A stretch of 64,000 bases of DNA from RYN-230 sp963844695 (GCA_963844695.1 CAWJPL010000002.1:434001-498000), one strand, 5' to 3'. Numbered from the stretch's first letter, positions 23,330 through 32,739 are shown. Notes: a model not told the origin generated them from the sequence alone. A program made the numbers and translations.

Positions 23330-26134
23330 ATGAGTGAGCTAGCCACCCGCCAGGTGATCCCGCGTGAGCTGAGGCCTTTCGAGGTCCGTCTGGGCAGGCC
23401 CGGCACTGTCGCAGCGGGCCTGGCGGCGCCCAGTGGCGCCGCCGCGTCCGCCCGCGAGCCTGGATCCCTTGATCGGCCGGCCACTCCTGCCGTTAGAGGA
23501 GAAGTCGTGTCCCGGCGCCCGCTGCTGCGGCGGCTGGCCGAAGCCGAACGCGTCGTCCAGCTATCGGCGCCGGCGGGCTGCGGGAAGACGGTGCTGATCC
23601 GGTCGTGGCTCGCCGAGGCCGGCCTGGCCCGGCACGCCGCGTGGGTCGCGGTGGACGGCGAGCAGCAAGACCCGCAGGAGTTCTGGATCTCGGTCGCCGG
23701 CGCGCTGCGGGGCACGGCGGCCGGATCGGCGCTGGTGCGGCCGCTCACCGCGGCGCCGGATCTGGACGGCTGGTCGGTGGTGGAGCGGCTGCTGAAAGAC
23801 CTGGCCCCGCTGGAGGACCGGCTGTGGCTGGTGGTCGACGACGCGCATCTGCTGAACCGGCCTGAGGTCCTGTCCCAGCTGGAGCTCTTGCTGTTGCGCG
23901 CGCCGCAGGAGCTGCGGTTCGTCCTCGCGACCCGGCACGATCTGCGGCTGGGGCTGCACCGGCTGCGGCTGGAGGGGGAGCTGACCGATATCCGTACTGC
24001 GGATCTGCGGTTCAGCCTGGCCGAGGCGCGGGCGCTGTTCGGCGCGACCGGGGTGAAACTGCCGGAGGAGGCGCTGGCCCGGCTGCTCGGACGGACCGAG
24101 GGCTGGGCGGCCGGGCTGCGGCTGGCCGCGCTGTCGCTGGCCGGGCACCCGGACCCGGCGCGGTTCGCCGCAGAGTTCTCCGGCACCGACCGGGCCGTCG
24201 CTGAGTTCCTGCTGGCCGAGGTGCTGGAGCGGCAGAGCGAGGAGGCGCGTCGGCTGCTGCTGCGCACCTCAGTGCTGGAACGGGTGTCCGGCCCGCTGGC
24301 GGACGCGCTGACCGGCAGCCCGGGCGGGGAACGGATCCTGCAGGACCTGGAGCAGGCCGGCGCGTTCGTGGTCTCGCTGGACGCGGGCAGGTCGTGGTTC
24401 CGCTACCACCAGCTGTTCGCGGACCTGCTGCGACTGGAGTTGCGCCGCACCGAGCCGGATGAGCGGGCCACGCTGCGCCGCGCCGCCGCCGGGTGGCTGG
24501 CCGGGCACGGGCACCCAGTGGAGGCGGTCCGGCAGGCCCAGGCCGCCGAGGACTGGGGGATGGCCGTCCGGCTGCTGTCAGACCACTGGCTCGACCTCTA
24601 CCTCGGCGGGCGGGGCGCTACCCTCCTCGAACTGCTGGCCGGGTTCCCCCGCCGGGCCGCCGCGGGCAGCCCGGAGCTCACCACCGTGCAGGTGGCCGGC
24701 GCTCTGATCCGCGGATCCCTGGAGGACGCCGGACGGCACCTGGCCCAGGCCACTGGCGCGCTCACGGCGGTGCCCGCCGACCGCCGCGGACACGTGCAGG
24801 TCATGCTGGCCGTGCTGCGGCTGTTCCTGGCCCGGCACCTCGCCGACTTCCCAGTCGTGGCCGAGGAGGCTCAGCGGCTGCTCGCCCGCACGGAGGCGGC
24901 CGGGACCGCGCCCCCCAGGCTGGGCGGGGACCTGCGCGCTGCGGCGCTCATCAGCCTGGGTATCGCTGAGATCTGGGCCCTCCGGTTCGAGGACGCGGAA
25001 CGGCACCTGCAGCAGGGCGTGACCCTGGCGCACCAGATCGGGCGGCCATACCTGGAGTTCACCGGCCTGGCCCACCGGGCGCACGGGATGGCGCTGTTCC
25101 GGCCCGACGCGCCGCAAGCGGAATGGAGCAGGCAGGCGATCGAGCTGGCGGAACGGCACGGCTGGGGCGAGGAGTCGCTCGCCGGGATGGCCTACGCCCA
25201 GCTCGGCATCGAGTTGCTGGGCCAGGGCCGGCTGGATGAGGCAGAACTATGGCTGGAGCGCGCCGATGCCACCCTGCGCACCGAGGTGGAGCCCGCCGCC
25301 GGGATGAGCCTGCGTTACGCTCGCGCGGTCCTGGAACTGGCCCGGGGCCGTTATCAGGAGGCGCTGGCGGCGTTCCGCGACGCCCAGAAGCTGGCCGCGG
25401 CCCTCGCCGTGCCGCATACCTGGGTGAGGCCGATGCGATCACGCATGCTGCAGACGCTGGTCCGGCTGGGCCAGACCGGACGGGCCGGGCAGGCGCTCGC
25501 CGAACTGGACGAGGGCGAGCGGGCCAGCGCCGAGATGCGCACCGCGGTGGCGGCGCTGCGGCTGGCTTGCGATGACCCGCAGGCAGCCGCTGACGCGCTC
25601 GGGCCCGTGCTGGACGGCTCGGTCCCGGGGGTCCGCCGGGTACGGCTGGTATCGGCACTGTTGCTGGAGGCACAGGCCCGTGACGCGCTGGGCGACCAGG
25701 CCGCCGCCGGACGGGCCCTGGAACGGGCGCTGGAGGTCACTGAGTCCAGCGGCATACTGCTGCCGTTCTTGCTGGATCGCGTCCCGTTGCTGCTCGAGCG
25801 GCATCGCCGGGACCGGACCGCGCACCCGGCCCTGATCACCCAGATCCTGGACCTGCCAGCGTGGCCAGCCAGGTCCGCGCCGCCGCCCGGCGGCCAGCCG
25901 GACCGGGCCCGCGGCCTGGACGAACAGCTCACGGACACCGAGACCCGCGTGCTGCGCTACCTGCCGACCCACCTCACGGCGCCCGAGATCGCCGCGGAAC
26001 TCTGGCTGTCAGTGAACACCGTCAACACCCACACCCGGCACGTGTACGCCAAGCTCGGCGTGCACAGCCGCCACGAGGCGGTGGACCGGGCCCGCGTCCT
26101 GGGCCTGCTCGCGCCGTCAGCGCGCAGGGCTTAA
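23330..26134 (+). CDS. LuxR-family MalT-like ATP-dependent regulator
   Basis: Protein of 934 aa. Walker A SAPAGCGKTVLIRSWL and Walker B LWLVVDDAHLL, the MalT-type winged region, then many TPR-like helices and a C-terminal LuxR HTH (LTDTETRVLRYL, LTAPEIAAELWLSVNTVNTHTRHVYAKLGVHSRHEAV). Same size class as MalT but a different subtype from the LAL upstream. Its TAA stop overlaps the stop of the convergent uvrA-like gene in a shared TTAA. Inducer and target unknown. Confidence 0.92.
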   Translation: MSELATRQVIPRELRPFEVRLGRPGTVAAGLAAPSGAAASAREPGSLDRPATPAVRGEVVSRRPLLRRLAEAERVVQLSAPAGCGKTVLIRSWLAEAGLARHAAWVAVDGEQQDPQEFWISVAGALRGTAAGSALVRPLTAAPDLDGWSVVERLLKDLAPLEDRLWLVVDDAHLLNRPEVLSQLELLLLRAPQELRFVLATRHDLRLGLHRLRLEGELTDIRTADLRFSLAEARALFGATGVKLPEEALARLLGRTEGWAAGLRLAALSLAGHPDPARFAAEFSGTDRAVAEFLLAEVLERQSEEARRLLLRTSVLERVSGPLADALTGSPGGERILQDLEQAGAFVVSLDAGRSWFRYHQLFADLLRLELRRTEPDERATLRRAAAGWLAGHGHPVEAVRQAQAAEDWGMAVRLLSDHWLDLYLGGRGATLLELLAGFPRRAAAGSPELTTVQVAGALIRGSLEDAGRHLAQATGALTAVPADRRGHVQVMLAVLRLFLARHLADFPVVAEEAQRLLARTEAAGTAPPRLGGDLRAAALISLGIAEIWALRFEDAERHLQQGVTLAHQIGRPYLEFTGLAHRAHGMALFRPDAPQAEWSRQAIELAERHGWGEESLAGMAYAQLGIELLGQGRLDEAELWLERADATLRTEVEPAAGMSLRYARAVLELARGRYQEALAAFRDAQKLAAALAVPHTWVRPMRSRMLQTLVRLGQTGRAGQALAELDEGERASAEMRTAVAALRLACDDPQAAADALGPVLDGSVPGVRRVRLVSALLLEAQARDALGDQAAAGRALERALEVTESSGILLPFLLDRVPLLLERHRRDRTAHPALITQILDLPAWPARSAPPPGGQPDRARGLDEQLTDTETRVLRYLPTHLTAPEIAAELWLSVNTVNTHTRHVYAKLGVHSRHEAVDRARVLGLLAPSARRA

Positions 26135-28665
26135 CGCCGGACAGCCGAAGCCTCCGGCTGGCGGGCTTCCGCCAGGCCCAGGTGCTCGGCCAGCCAGGGG
26201 CCGGTCACGCTGCCCGGGGCACGCGCGACCTGCTCCGGCGGCCCGGCCGCGAGGATGTGCCCGCCGTCCGGGCCGCCGCCCGGTCCCATGTCGATGAGGT
26301 GGTCGGCGGTGGCGAGCAGGTCGAGGTCGTGGTCGATGACGATGATCGTGGCCCCGGCGTCGAGCAGCCGGTCGAACACGGCGACGAGGGTGGCCACGTC
26401 GAGGGGGTGCAGGCCGGTGGAGGGTTCGTCGAAGACGTACAGCGCGCCGCGCTGGCTGGAGCGCAGCCGGGTGGCGATCCGCAGCCGCTGTGATTCGCCG
26501 CCAGATAGTGAGGGGGTGGGTTCGCCGAGCCGCAGATAGCCCAGGCCGACGTCGCTGACCGGGCGCAGCGCCGCGACGACCGCCGCCTGACCGGCGAACT
26601 GCGCCAAGGCGTCGTCCACGCTCAGGGCGAGCACGTCGGCGATAGTCAGGCCGCCGACGCGGACGGCCAGGGTGGCGTCGTTGAACCGGGCGCCATGGCA
26701 GGTCGGGCACTGGACGGTGATGTCAGGCAGGTACTGGACGTCGAGGTCGAGGCGGCCGAGCCCGCGGCAGGTCGGGCACTGCCCCTCGCGGGTGTTGAAC
26801 GAGAAGTGCCCGGGCTTCCAGCGCCGCCGCCGGGCGTACGCTGATCCGGCGAAGACCCGGCGGATCTGGTCGAACGCCCCACAGTAGGTCGCCGGGGTGG
26901 AGCGCGCGTTCTGCCCGATGGGGGAGGCGTCCACCTGGATGACCTGGCCGACGCCGCCCAGGTCCAGGCGGCGCACGTGGCCGGGCAGCGCCGAGCCGGC
27001 CAGCCGGGCCTTCGCGGCCGGGATGAGGCTATCCAGGATCAGGGCGGTCTTCCCGGCGCCGGACGGCCCGGCCAGCGCGGTTAGCCGGCGCAGCGGGAAC
27101 ACCGCCGACACGTCGTGCAGGTTGTACAGGTCGCCGACCTGCAGGGTGATCTGCCCATCGGGACCGGGGCGCGCCAGATGGTCGCGGGTCACCGTCGCGG
27201 CTCCGGACAGGAATGGGCCGATGATCGAGCGTGGATCAGATTCCAGCTGGCGGGGGGTGCCCTCGGCGATCACCGTGCCGCCCTGGACGCCGGCCTGCGG
27301 ACCGAGCTCGATGACCCAGTCCGCAGCGCGGATCAGCTCCCGCTCATGTTCCACGATGACCACGGTGTTGCCGTTGCCGGCCAGCGCGGTGATCGTCTTG
27401 ACCAGGCCCGCGACGTTGGCGGGGTGCAGCCCGACCGAGGGCTCGTCCAGCACATACAGCATGCCGGTGGTGCTGGCCCGCACCGTGGAGGTCAGCTCGA
27501 TCCGCTGCCGCTCCCCTGTGGACAGTGAAGCCCCGGCCCGGTCCAGGGTCAGGTAACCCAGCCCCACGTCCAGCAGCGGGGTGAGCCTGCCGTCCAGTTC
27601 GGCGAGCAGCCCGGTGGTGAGCCGCTCCAGTTCGGCGGCCAGCTGCGCGGGCAGGCCGGCCGCGAAGCCACGCAGCTCGTCCAGCCGCAGTTCGCTGATC
27701 TCAGCGATGTTGCGGCCGCCGAGCTGTGAGGTCAGCGCCTCCGGCCGCAGCCGGGTGCCATGACACACCGAGCAAGTGCGGGTGATGAGGAAACGCTGCA
27801 CCAGGCGGCGGGTGCGCTCGTTGTCGCTGCGCAGCGAGCGTTCTACTGCGGCCACCGCGTTGTCGTAGTTGACCGACAGCTGGACGGCCCGCCCGTTCCG
27901 CCCGGACAGCGTCACCTGCTGCTGGACCGGCTCGCCGCGCAGCACGATGTCGCGCTCCTGATCGGTCAGCGACCGGTAAGGCACGTCGAGCCGGACCCCC
28001 AGCTCGCCCGCGGCGTACATCGACAGCCGCCGCCCGCCGGAGTTCCACGGCAGCACCGCGCCTTCGGCGATCGTCTTGTCCGGATCTGGGACCAGGGTGG
28101 CCACGTCAACCTCGGACCGCACGCCCAGGCCCTGGCAGGCGGGGCAGGCGCCGTAGGAGTTGAACGCGAAGGATTCGGCGCTGGGGTGCACGAAACGCGC
28201 GCCGCACACCGGGCAGATGATCTCCTCCCCGTACGTGGCGATCGACGGCGCCACGTAGTGGCCGTTGGGACAGAGGTGCGAGCCCAGCCGCGACATCATC
28301 AGCCGCAGCACGTTCAGCACCTCGGACATGGTGCCGACCGTGCTGCGCGGCCCCGGAATCGGCGGGCGCTGCCGCAGCGCCAGCGCGGACGGCAGGTGCT
28401 CGATCCGGTCCACGTCCGGGCGCTGCGCCTGGCTCAGCCGCCGCCGGGTGTAGGTGCTCAGGCCTTCCACGAACCGGTGCATGCCCTCCGCGTACAGCGT
28501 GCCGATAGCCAGCGACGTCTTACCCGACCCGGACACCCCGACCACCGCGACGATCCGCCACAGCGGCACGTCCACGTCGACGTCGCGCAGGTTGTTGTGC
28601 CGGGCCCCGCGCACGCCGATGACCGTGGGCAAGGTCCCCGGCACGGGGATGTCAGCAGCCGCCAT
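26131..28665 (-). CDS. UvrA2-like excinuclease ABC subunit A paralogue
   Basis: Protein of 844 aa, shorter than canonical UvrA (about 940-950); ATG at 28665. Two ABC ATPase halves: Walker A VVGVSGSGKTSLAI with signature LSTGERQRIEL, and ALAGPSGAGKTALIL with signature LSGGESQRLRI. Zinc-type CPVCG...CPACQG and CPTCRG...CPTCHG pairs are present. The UvrB-binding region appears reduced, as in UvrA2/DrrC-like proteins, which often give resistance to DNA-binding drugs rather than serve general repair. No uvrB or uvrC is nearby. The divergent upstream 240 bp shows no gene. Confidence 0.9.
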   Translation of the reverse strand: MAAADIPVPGTLPTVIGVRGARHNNLRDVDVDVPLWRIVAVVGVSGSGKTSLAIGTLYAEGMHRFVEGLSTYTRRRLSQAQRPDVDRIEHLPSALALRQRPPIPGPRSTVGTMSEVLNVLRLMMSRLGSHLCPNGHYVAPSIATYGEEIICPVCGARFVHPSAESFAFNSYGACPACQGLGVRSEVDVATLVPDPDKTIAEGAVLPWNSGGRRLSMYAAGELGVRLDVPYRSLTDQERDIVLRGEPVQQQVTLSGRNGRAVQLSVNYDNAVAAVERSLRSDNERTRRLVQRFLITRTCSVCHGTRLRPEALTSQLGGRNIAEISELRLDELRGFAAGLPAQLAAELERLTTGLLAELDGRLTPLLDVGLGYLTLDRAGASLSTGERQRIELTSTVRASTTGMLYVLDEPSVGLHPANVAGLVKTITALAGNGNTVVIVEHERELIRAADWVIELGPQAGVQGGTVIAEGTPRQLESDPRSIIGPFLSGAATVTRDHLARPGPDGQITLQVGDLYNLHDVSAVFPLRRLTALAGPSGAGKTALILDSLIPAAKARLAGSALPGHVRRLDLGGVGQVIQVDASPIGQNARSTPATYCGAFDQIRRVFAGSAYARRRRWKPGHFSFNTREGQCPTCRGLGRLDLDVQYLPDITVQCPTCHGARFNDATLAVRVGGLTIADVLALSVDDALAQFAGQAAVVAALRPVSDVGLGYLRLGEPTPSLSGGESQRLRIATRLRSSQRGALYVFDEPSTGLHPLDVATLVAVFDRLLDAGATIIVIDHDLDLLATADHLIDMGPGGGPDGGHILAAGPPEQVARAPGSVTGPWLAEHLGLAEARQPEASAVRR

Positions 28666-28907
28666 ACCAAGCAACCTAAGGCTAGCGGTCAGTGAACGCC
28701 CCGCCGGGACGGCCGGACGACGCAGTGCGCACCCCGGAGGGCGGCGTGGCGCTGGTGGCGCGCACGGTGGCACCGTCCCCCGTCCTGGGGGCGCTGCGCG
28801 ACGGTCGGTCACCAGTTCCGCCCTTCCCGGCCGCGCAGCTGGCCGGGTTGGCACCGGGGCTGGTGTGGCCCCGGTGGCCCGGGTGTGGCTGCGAATGGTC
28901 GTGGTGG

Positions 28908-29873
28908 TCAGGGGTGGACGGGTCCGGAGGGGCCTTTGTCGAGGCGCAGGGATTGCATGATGGCGAAGGTGGTGGTTCTGGTGAAGACTTCGATGTCGGC
29001 GGCGGCCAGCACGCCGGTGTATTTGGCGATGACGGGCGCGGCGGCGGCTTCGGTGACGGCGTCGAGGTGGGCTTTGACCCCGGCCCAGGCGTTTTGCCCG
29101 TAGTGCACGTAGTAGGGGACGGGGTTGACCGTGGCGAGGGCTTGCCGGGAGCTGGCTTCGATGTCGGCGATGTAGCTCTGGTGCACCGCGACGTCGTCGC
29201 GGGTGGCCAGGCGCCCCAGGTGCCCGCAGATGAAATGGGTCCAGGGGTAGGACAGGGCGATGCCGGGGGCGGCGATGTAGCCTTGCACGTCCTCGGACAG
29301 GTTGAGGTTGTAGATCGGCACCCAGCCGGCGTTGACCACGTCGATGAACATCAGCGTGTCGTGGCCGGGGAAGTGGATGTAGATGTTGTCGGGTGAGTGG
29401 TTGGACCCGTGCCAGGCCAGTTCGGCGACTTCCCCGCCGGCGGTCAGGGTGTAGGTATCGGTGAAGGTGATCTCCGGGAGCGGGCGGGACGGGTCGCCGT
29501 CGCGGGCCAGCAGCCGCCGGGTCTCCTCGTGGCCGACCTTGACCGCTTCGGGGAACAGCGACGCGGCGGCGCCGTGGTCGGCGTGGTGGTGGGAGTAGAC
29601 CAGATGGGTCACGGTGCTGGGCACCCCGTCGGCCGCGGTGATCTCCTCGACCGCGCGGCGCAGGTTCCCCCCGATCGAGGGCGGCGCGTCGAACAGCACC
29701 ACCCCGTCGCTGGTGGCCAGGAACGCGGACTGGTAGACACCGTCGGTGACCCAGTACAGGTTCCGCTCGACCCGCCCGACGTAATACCCCTGCTCGTTCA
29801 GCGCCGCCCCGAGCGAGGACGCCGGCACAGGCGCGTACTCAGGCAGGTCCCCGCCGGGTGCTGGTGAAGTCAC
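28908..29873 (-). CDS. metallo-beta-lactamase-fold hydrolase
   Basis: Protein of 321 aa; GTG start at 29873 with AAGGGGAG upstream. Metal motif YSHHHADHGAAA (H-x-H-x-D-H), later WHGSNHSPDN, D in FIDVVNAG and CGHLGRL provide the remaining ligands. C-terminal helical extension of about 90 residues. Resembles glyoxalase II/quorum-quenching-lactonase-like MBL proteins; substrate not predictable. Confidence 0.85.
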   Translation of the reverse strand: MTSPAPGGDLPEYAPVPASSLGAALNEQGYYVGRVERNLYWVTDGVYQSAFLATSDGVVLFDAPPSIGGNLRRAVEEITAADGVPSTVTHLVYSHHHADHGAAASLFPEAVKVGHEETRRLLARDGDPSRPLPEITFTDTYTLTAGGEVAELAWHGSNHSPDNIYIHFPGHDTLMFIDVVNAGWVPIYNLNLSEDVQGYIAAPGIALSYPWTHFICGHLGRLATRDDVAVHQSYIADIEASSRQALATVNPVPYYVHYGQNAWAGVKAHLDAVTEAAAAPVIAKYTGVLAAADIEVFTRTTTFAIMQSLRLDKGPSGPVHP

Positions 29874-30061
29874 GGTATCTCCCCTTGCTAGATCCGCCGC
29901 ACGAACCCCCTTTCGCGGGCCGCGCGGACCATCACGACACCCCCACCCTCACCACCACCAAGGTGAAACCACCTCACCAGATCTATGTGATTTCGCGCGC
30001 CTCGGACAGGACGTGCGGTGGTTGCGGTGGCTGCCGGCGGCCGTGCAGGTTAGCCCGGTGT

Positions 30062-30103
30062 TCACCGGGTCCAGGTGATGTGTGGTCACCTGGAAGCCGG
30101 TGA
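30062..30103 (+). promoter_or_regulatory. long bipartite hairpin/operator before the small protein gene
   Basis: TCACCGG-gt-CCAGGTGA, a seven-base loop, then TCACCTGG-aag-CCGGTGA: a 15-bp stem interrupted only by a small 2/3-base internal bulge. It ends eleven bases before the probable start codon and nothing is transcribed into it from the left, so a 5'-UTR element or repressor site is more likely than a terminator. The stretch 29874-30061 shows no gene. Confidence 0.5.
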
Positions 30104-30113
30104 CCATGACGGG

Positions 30114-30362
30114 ATGGACCCGGCACCCGCCTTATACATGATCCGGATCAACGGGCACCTCGGTGCCACGCTGCTGTCCGCGTTCCCGGCCCTGGCCGGG
30201 CAGCATCACGGTGCGCACACCGTACTCACCGGCCTGCTGGACCGGTCGGCCTTGCACGGCGTGCTGGCCGAGGTCGAGGCGCTCGGCCTGGAGCTGATCG
30301 AGGTCCGGCAGCTCGCCCCGGGCCGCAAATCACCAAGATCAGATGACCACCGCTCACCATGA
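30114..30362 (+). CDS. conserved small actinobacterial protein
   Basis: About 82 aa (ATG at 30114; an internal ATG at 30138 is also possible). A single alpha/beta unit: YMIRINGHLGATLLSAFPAL, GAHTVLTGLLDRSALHGVLAEVEALGLELIEVRQL. This pattern, R-x-x-G-x-L...L-x-G...D-x-x-x-L-x-x-x-L-x-x-x-x-x-L-G-L-E-L, recurs in small actinomycete proteins of unknown function. A large hairpin sits directly upstream. Confidence 0.7.
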   Translation: MDPAPALYMIRINGHLGATLLSAFPALAGQHHGAHTVLTGLLDRSALHGVLAEVEALGLELIEVRQLAPGRKSPRSDDHRSP

Positions 30363-30413
30363 CGGCCACTACCGGTAGATGCGTTGCGTCCGCCACGAGA
30401 AGGAGCCGTTCCC

Positions 30414-31040
30414 ATGACCAGCGCCCCCGTCCGCGACCCGCTCGGCGACCATCTCCTCACGCCGGAAAACGCAGCGTTCCTGCTCATCGACTACCAGCCC
30501 GCACAGCTAGCCGCGGTCCGCTCGATGGATCAGGCGCTCCTGCTCAAGAATGCGGTCTCGACGGTCAGGACCATCAAGGCGTTCGGGATCCCCGTCGTGC
30601 ACTCCACCGTCAACGTCGGCACCGGCCGGGGAAAGCCAACCCTGCCCGAACTCGCCGAGCTGCTCGAAGACGACAAGCCGCTCGACCGGACTACGGTCAA
30701 CTCCTGGGAGGACGTCGAATTCGTTGAGGCCGTCCACGCCACCGGCCGCAGGAAGCTCATTGTCTGCGCTCTGTGGACCGAAATCTGCATGGCCTTTACC
30801 GCGCTCGACGCGCTGCGCGAAGGATACGAGGTGTATCCGGTCGTCGACGCGATCGGCGGCACCTCGCCCGAGGCCCACCGGGCCGGCCTGGACCGCGTGA
30901 TGCAAGCCGGCGGGCAGCCGGTCAGCTGGGTCTCCCTCGCCTGCGAGCTTCAGCGTGACTGGGCCCGCCAGGACACAGTCGCGGCGATCATCGAGATCGT
31001 CCTCACCGACCGCCTGTTGAAGGAGCAGGAGCGCCCCTGA
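30414..31040 (+). CDS. isochorismatase-family (cysteine) hydrolase, YcaC-like
   Basis: Protein of 208 aa; ATG at 30414 preceded by AAGGAG. Triad features: catalytic Asp in FLLIDYQPAQL, and the Cys in LIVCALWTEICMAF following the cis-peptide region. SPEAHRAGLDRVMQAGGQPVSWVSLACELQRDW marks the YcaC-related subgroup. Hydrolyses an amide or vinyl-ether-like bond; the physiological substrate of this subgroup is unknown. Confidence 0.87.
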   Translation: MTSAPVRDPLGDHLLTPENAAFLLIDYQPAQLAAVRSMDQALLLKNAVSTVRTIKAFGIPVVHSTVNVGTGRGKPTLPELAELLEDDKPLDRTTVNSWEDVEFVEAVHATGRRKLIVCALWTEICMAFTALDALREGYEVYPVVDAIGGTSPEAHRAGLDRVMQAGGQPVSWVSLACELQRDWARQDTVAAIIEIVLTDRLLKEQERP

Positions 31041-31197
31041 CGGCCCGGGTCGTCTAGGCCGCGCCGGCTGGCGACCTGGCGACCTGGCGACAGCCGAAGG
31101 CAGCGCCGTATCGTCCAGATCAACGTCCATCTCCATCGTCAGACCTGCACGTGTTAACGGTCATCGGCGTACCTGCCGGGGGAAGGAAGCGAGCTCG

Positions 31198-31890
31198 GTG
31201 AGCGAGGACTCCAGCCGTGCTGTGTTGTTGCCGCAGGCACGCTCTTACTTGCGCAAGGCCGACCCAGTGCTGGCGCACCTCATCGACGACCGGCCCGACT
31301 TCGACCCCCGGGCGTGGATCAGCGAGCTGCCGCCGATGGACTTGTACGGTGCCCTGCTGTTCCAGGTCACCGGCCAGCAGCTGTCCGTCCCGGCGACCCG
31401 CCGGACGCTGGCCCGCATCCAGGCCCTGTTCGGCGGCCACCTCCCGGCGCCCGCCGAACTGCTGGCCGTGGATCCTGGCCAGATCCGCGAGGCCGGCCTG
31501 TCCTGGCGGAAGATCAACACGCTGCGCGACCTGGCCCAGCGGCTGACAGACGGCCGGCTGGACCAGGACGTGCTGAGCACGCTGCCCGACGATGAGCTCA
31601 TGGCCGAGCTCACCGCGATTCCGGGTATAGGCCCGTGGACCGTGCAGGGCGCCATGCTCGTCGCGTTGCAGCGCGAGGACGTCGTCCTGCCCGGCGACCT
31701 GGCGCTCCGCAAGGCGATCCGGGCCGCTTATCAGCTGGACCACATGCCCAGCCAGGATGAGGTCCTGGCTATCGCGGAGAAGTGGCGGCCCTACCGCAGC
31801 CTGGCGACCAGCTACCTGTTCTCCTTTGAGTCGGCTGAGACACCACCAGACGCCCGGGACAGTCCGCCGGGGGCGGGCTCAAAGATCTGA
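31198..31890 (+). CDS. DNA-3-methyladenine glycosylase II-like (HhH-GPD) protein
   Basis: Protein of 230 aa with a GTG start. Helix-hairpin-helix IPGIGPWTVQGA followed by VVLPGDLALRKAI, whose Asp is the catalytic residue of the AlkA/HhH-GPD family; FQVTGQQLSVPATRRTLARI is the conserved lead helix. Shorter than E. coli AlkA because it lacks the N-terminal TBP-like domain. Removes alkylated purines in base excision repair. A diverged copy of its 3' end lies about 715 bp downstream. Confidence 0.9.
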   Translation: MSEDSSRAVLLPQARSYLRKADPVLAHLIDDRPDFDPRAWISELPPMDLYGALLFQVTGQQLSVPATRRTLARIQALFGGHLPAPAELLAVDPGQIREAGLSWRKINTLRDLAQRLTDGRLDQDVLSTLPDDELMAELTAIPGIGPWTVQGAMLVALQREDVVLPGDLALRKAIRAAYQLDHMPSQDEVLAIAEKWRPYRSLATSYLFSFESAETPPDARDSPPGAGSKI

Positions 31891-31919
31891 CGGCCCCAAT
31901 GGGCACGACCGTGAGCGCG
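31774..31919 (+). repeat. direct repeat, left copy (3' end of the glycosylase gene)
   Basis: 146 bp covering the last ~38 codons plus 29 bp downstream of the glycosylase gene. The first 37 bases are identical to the copy at 32489; the remainder is clearly related with scattered substitutions and small indels. Confidence 0.8.
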
Positions 31920-31941
31920 CCGCGCTGATCTGGACGCTGGC

Positions 31942-32436
31942 TCAGTACCGTCCCGTGCCAGCCATCCTTGGGGAAACGCCTGCCAGAGCGTGACCCGCGA
32001 GGATGGCGCGCAGCTCGGAGGTGTCCTCGTCCGGATACTGGTCGAGTGTCGCTTCAAGATCGCACCGCTGGGCGGGGGTCGAGTACGCGGCCAGCTCCCG
32101 CGTCAGCTCGACGTTCCGTTTACGGTCCGCCTTAGGGACGGCAGGAACCAGCGGGGCGGAGAAGATAAGCAGGAGTCCGGGGAGAAGAACCACGCCAGCA
32201 GGCTGGCTGCGCAGCACGATGCCGGCCACCGTGAGCAACCCCCCGGCCAGCACGAGCCGCCCGCGGGGCCATGCGCCGCCGGCGAACCGCATCAAACCTA
32301 GGACGGTCAACAGCGCGCTGGTCCGGATAAATCTGCGGACCCGCCTGTTCCGGGTGGGTTGCGTGAGCCAAGAACTCTCGCCCCTGTCAGAGGAACTCCA
32401 TACCGCCAGGTTCCGCCGATGCGCTCGCCATCTCAT
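31942..32436 (-). CDS. hypothetical membrane protein between the direct repeats
   Basis: Protein of 164 aa; ATG at 32436 with AGGAGG six bases upstream. A basic N-terminus with RRNLAVW and TRNRRVRR, two TM helices (LVLAGGLLTVAGIVL and GVVLLPGLLLIFSAPLVPAV) and a cytosolic tail containing TRELAAYSTPAQRCDLEATLDQYPDEDTSELRAIL. No family recognised. It is the only gene between the two copies of the glycosylase 3' end and points opposite to it. Confidence 0.6.
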   Translation of the reverse strand: MRWRAHRRNLAVWSSSDRGESSWLTQPTRNRRVRRFIRTSALLTVLGLMRFAGGAWPRGRLVLAGGLLTVAGIVLRSQPAGVVLLPGLLLIFSAPLVPAVPKADRKRNVELTRELAAYSTPAQRCDLEATLDQYPDEDTSELRAILAGHALAGVSPRMAGTGRY

Positions 32437-32488
32437 CGCAACCTCCTGCACCCGACTCGGTGCTGTGTGTTGTCAACAGTACGCTTGT

Positions 32489-32640
32489 GCGGAGAAGTGG
32501 CGGCCCTACCGCAGCCTGGCGACCGGCTACTTGTTCTCCGCCGCCTTCGGGGCGGCCGACGCACTCCCAGACGCCCGGGACAGTCCGCAGGGGCCGGGCT
32601 CAAAGACCTGATGGCCCGCATGGGCACGACAGTAAGCGCG
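32489..32640 (+). repeat. direct repeat, right copy (glycosylase 3'-end remnant)
   Basis: Encodes AEKWRPYRSLATGYLFS and DARDSPQGPGSKT without any upstream part of the glycosylase, so it is a non-functional remnant. The similarity continues past the stop codon to about 32640, matching the left copy's flank to 31919. Confidence 0.8.
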
Positions 32641-32661
32641 GACGATGAAGCGCGACGAAGG

Positions 32662-32739
32662 CGGCCCATAACCGTCGAGCAGTCGGGCCTCGACGCCGGG
32701 AAGATGCTTGGCCAGCCATTCGCCGTGGGCAGGCGACAC
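32662..32739 (-). pseudogene. alpha/beta-hydrolase C-terminal remnant
   Basis: The minus strand encodes SPAHGEWLAKHLPGVEARLL, the usual segment just before the catalytic His loop of alpha/beta-hydrolases (V-P-x-x-H-x-x-W-L-x-x-x-x-P-G). The frame then leaves the family and runs into the repeat at 32640. Only this scrap survives; the stretch 32452-32800 holds nothing else except the repeat. Confidence 0.45.

Noticed and set aside
28692..29867. Plus-strand open frames opposite the MBL hydrolase
   Set aside because: Gly/Val-rich shadow; the MBL motifs, start and Shine-Dalgarno are on the minus strand.
29945..29965. TCACC...GGTGA pair upstream of the MBL gene as a member of the TCACCC family
   Set aside because: Arms are five bases with an eight-base spacer; spacing and arm length differ from the consistent sites.
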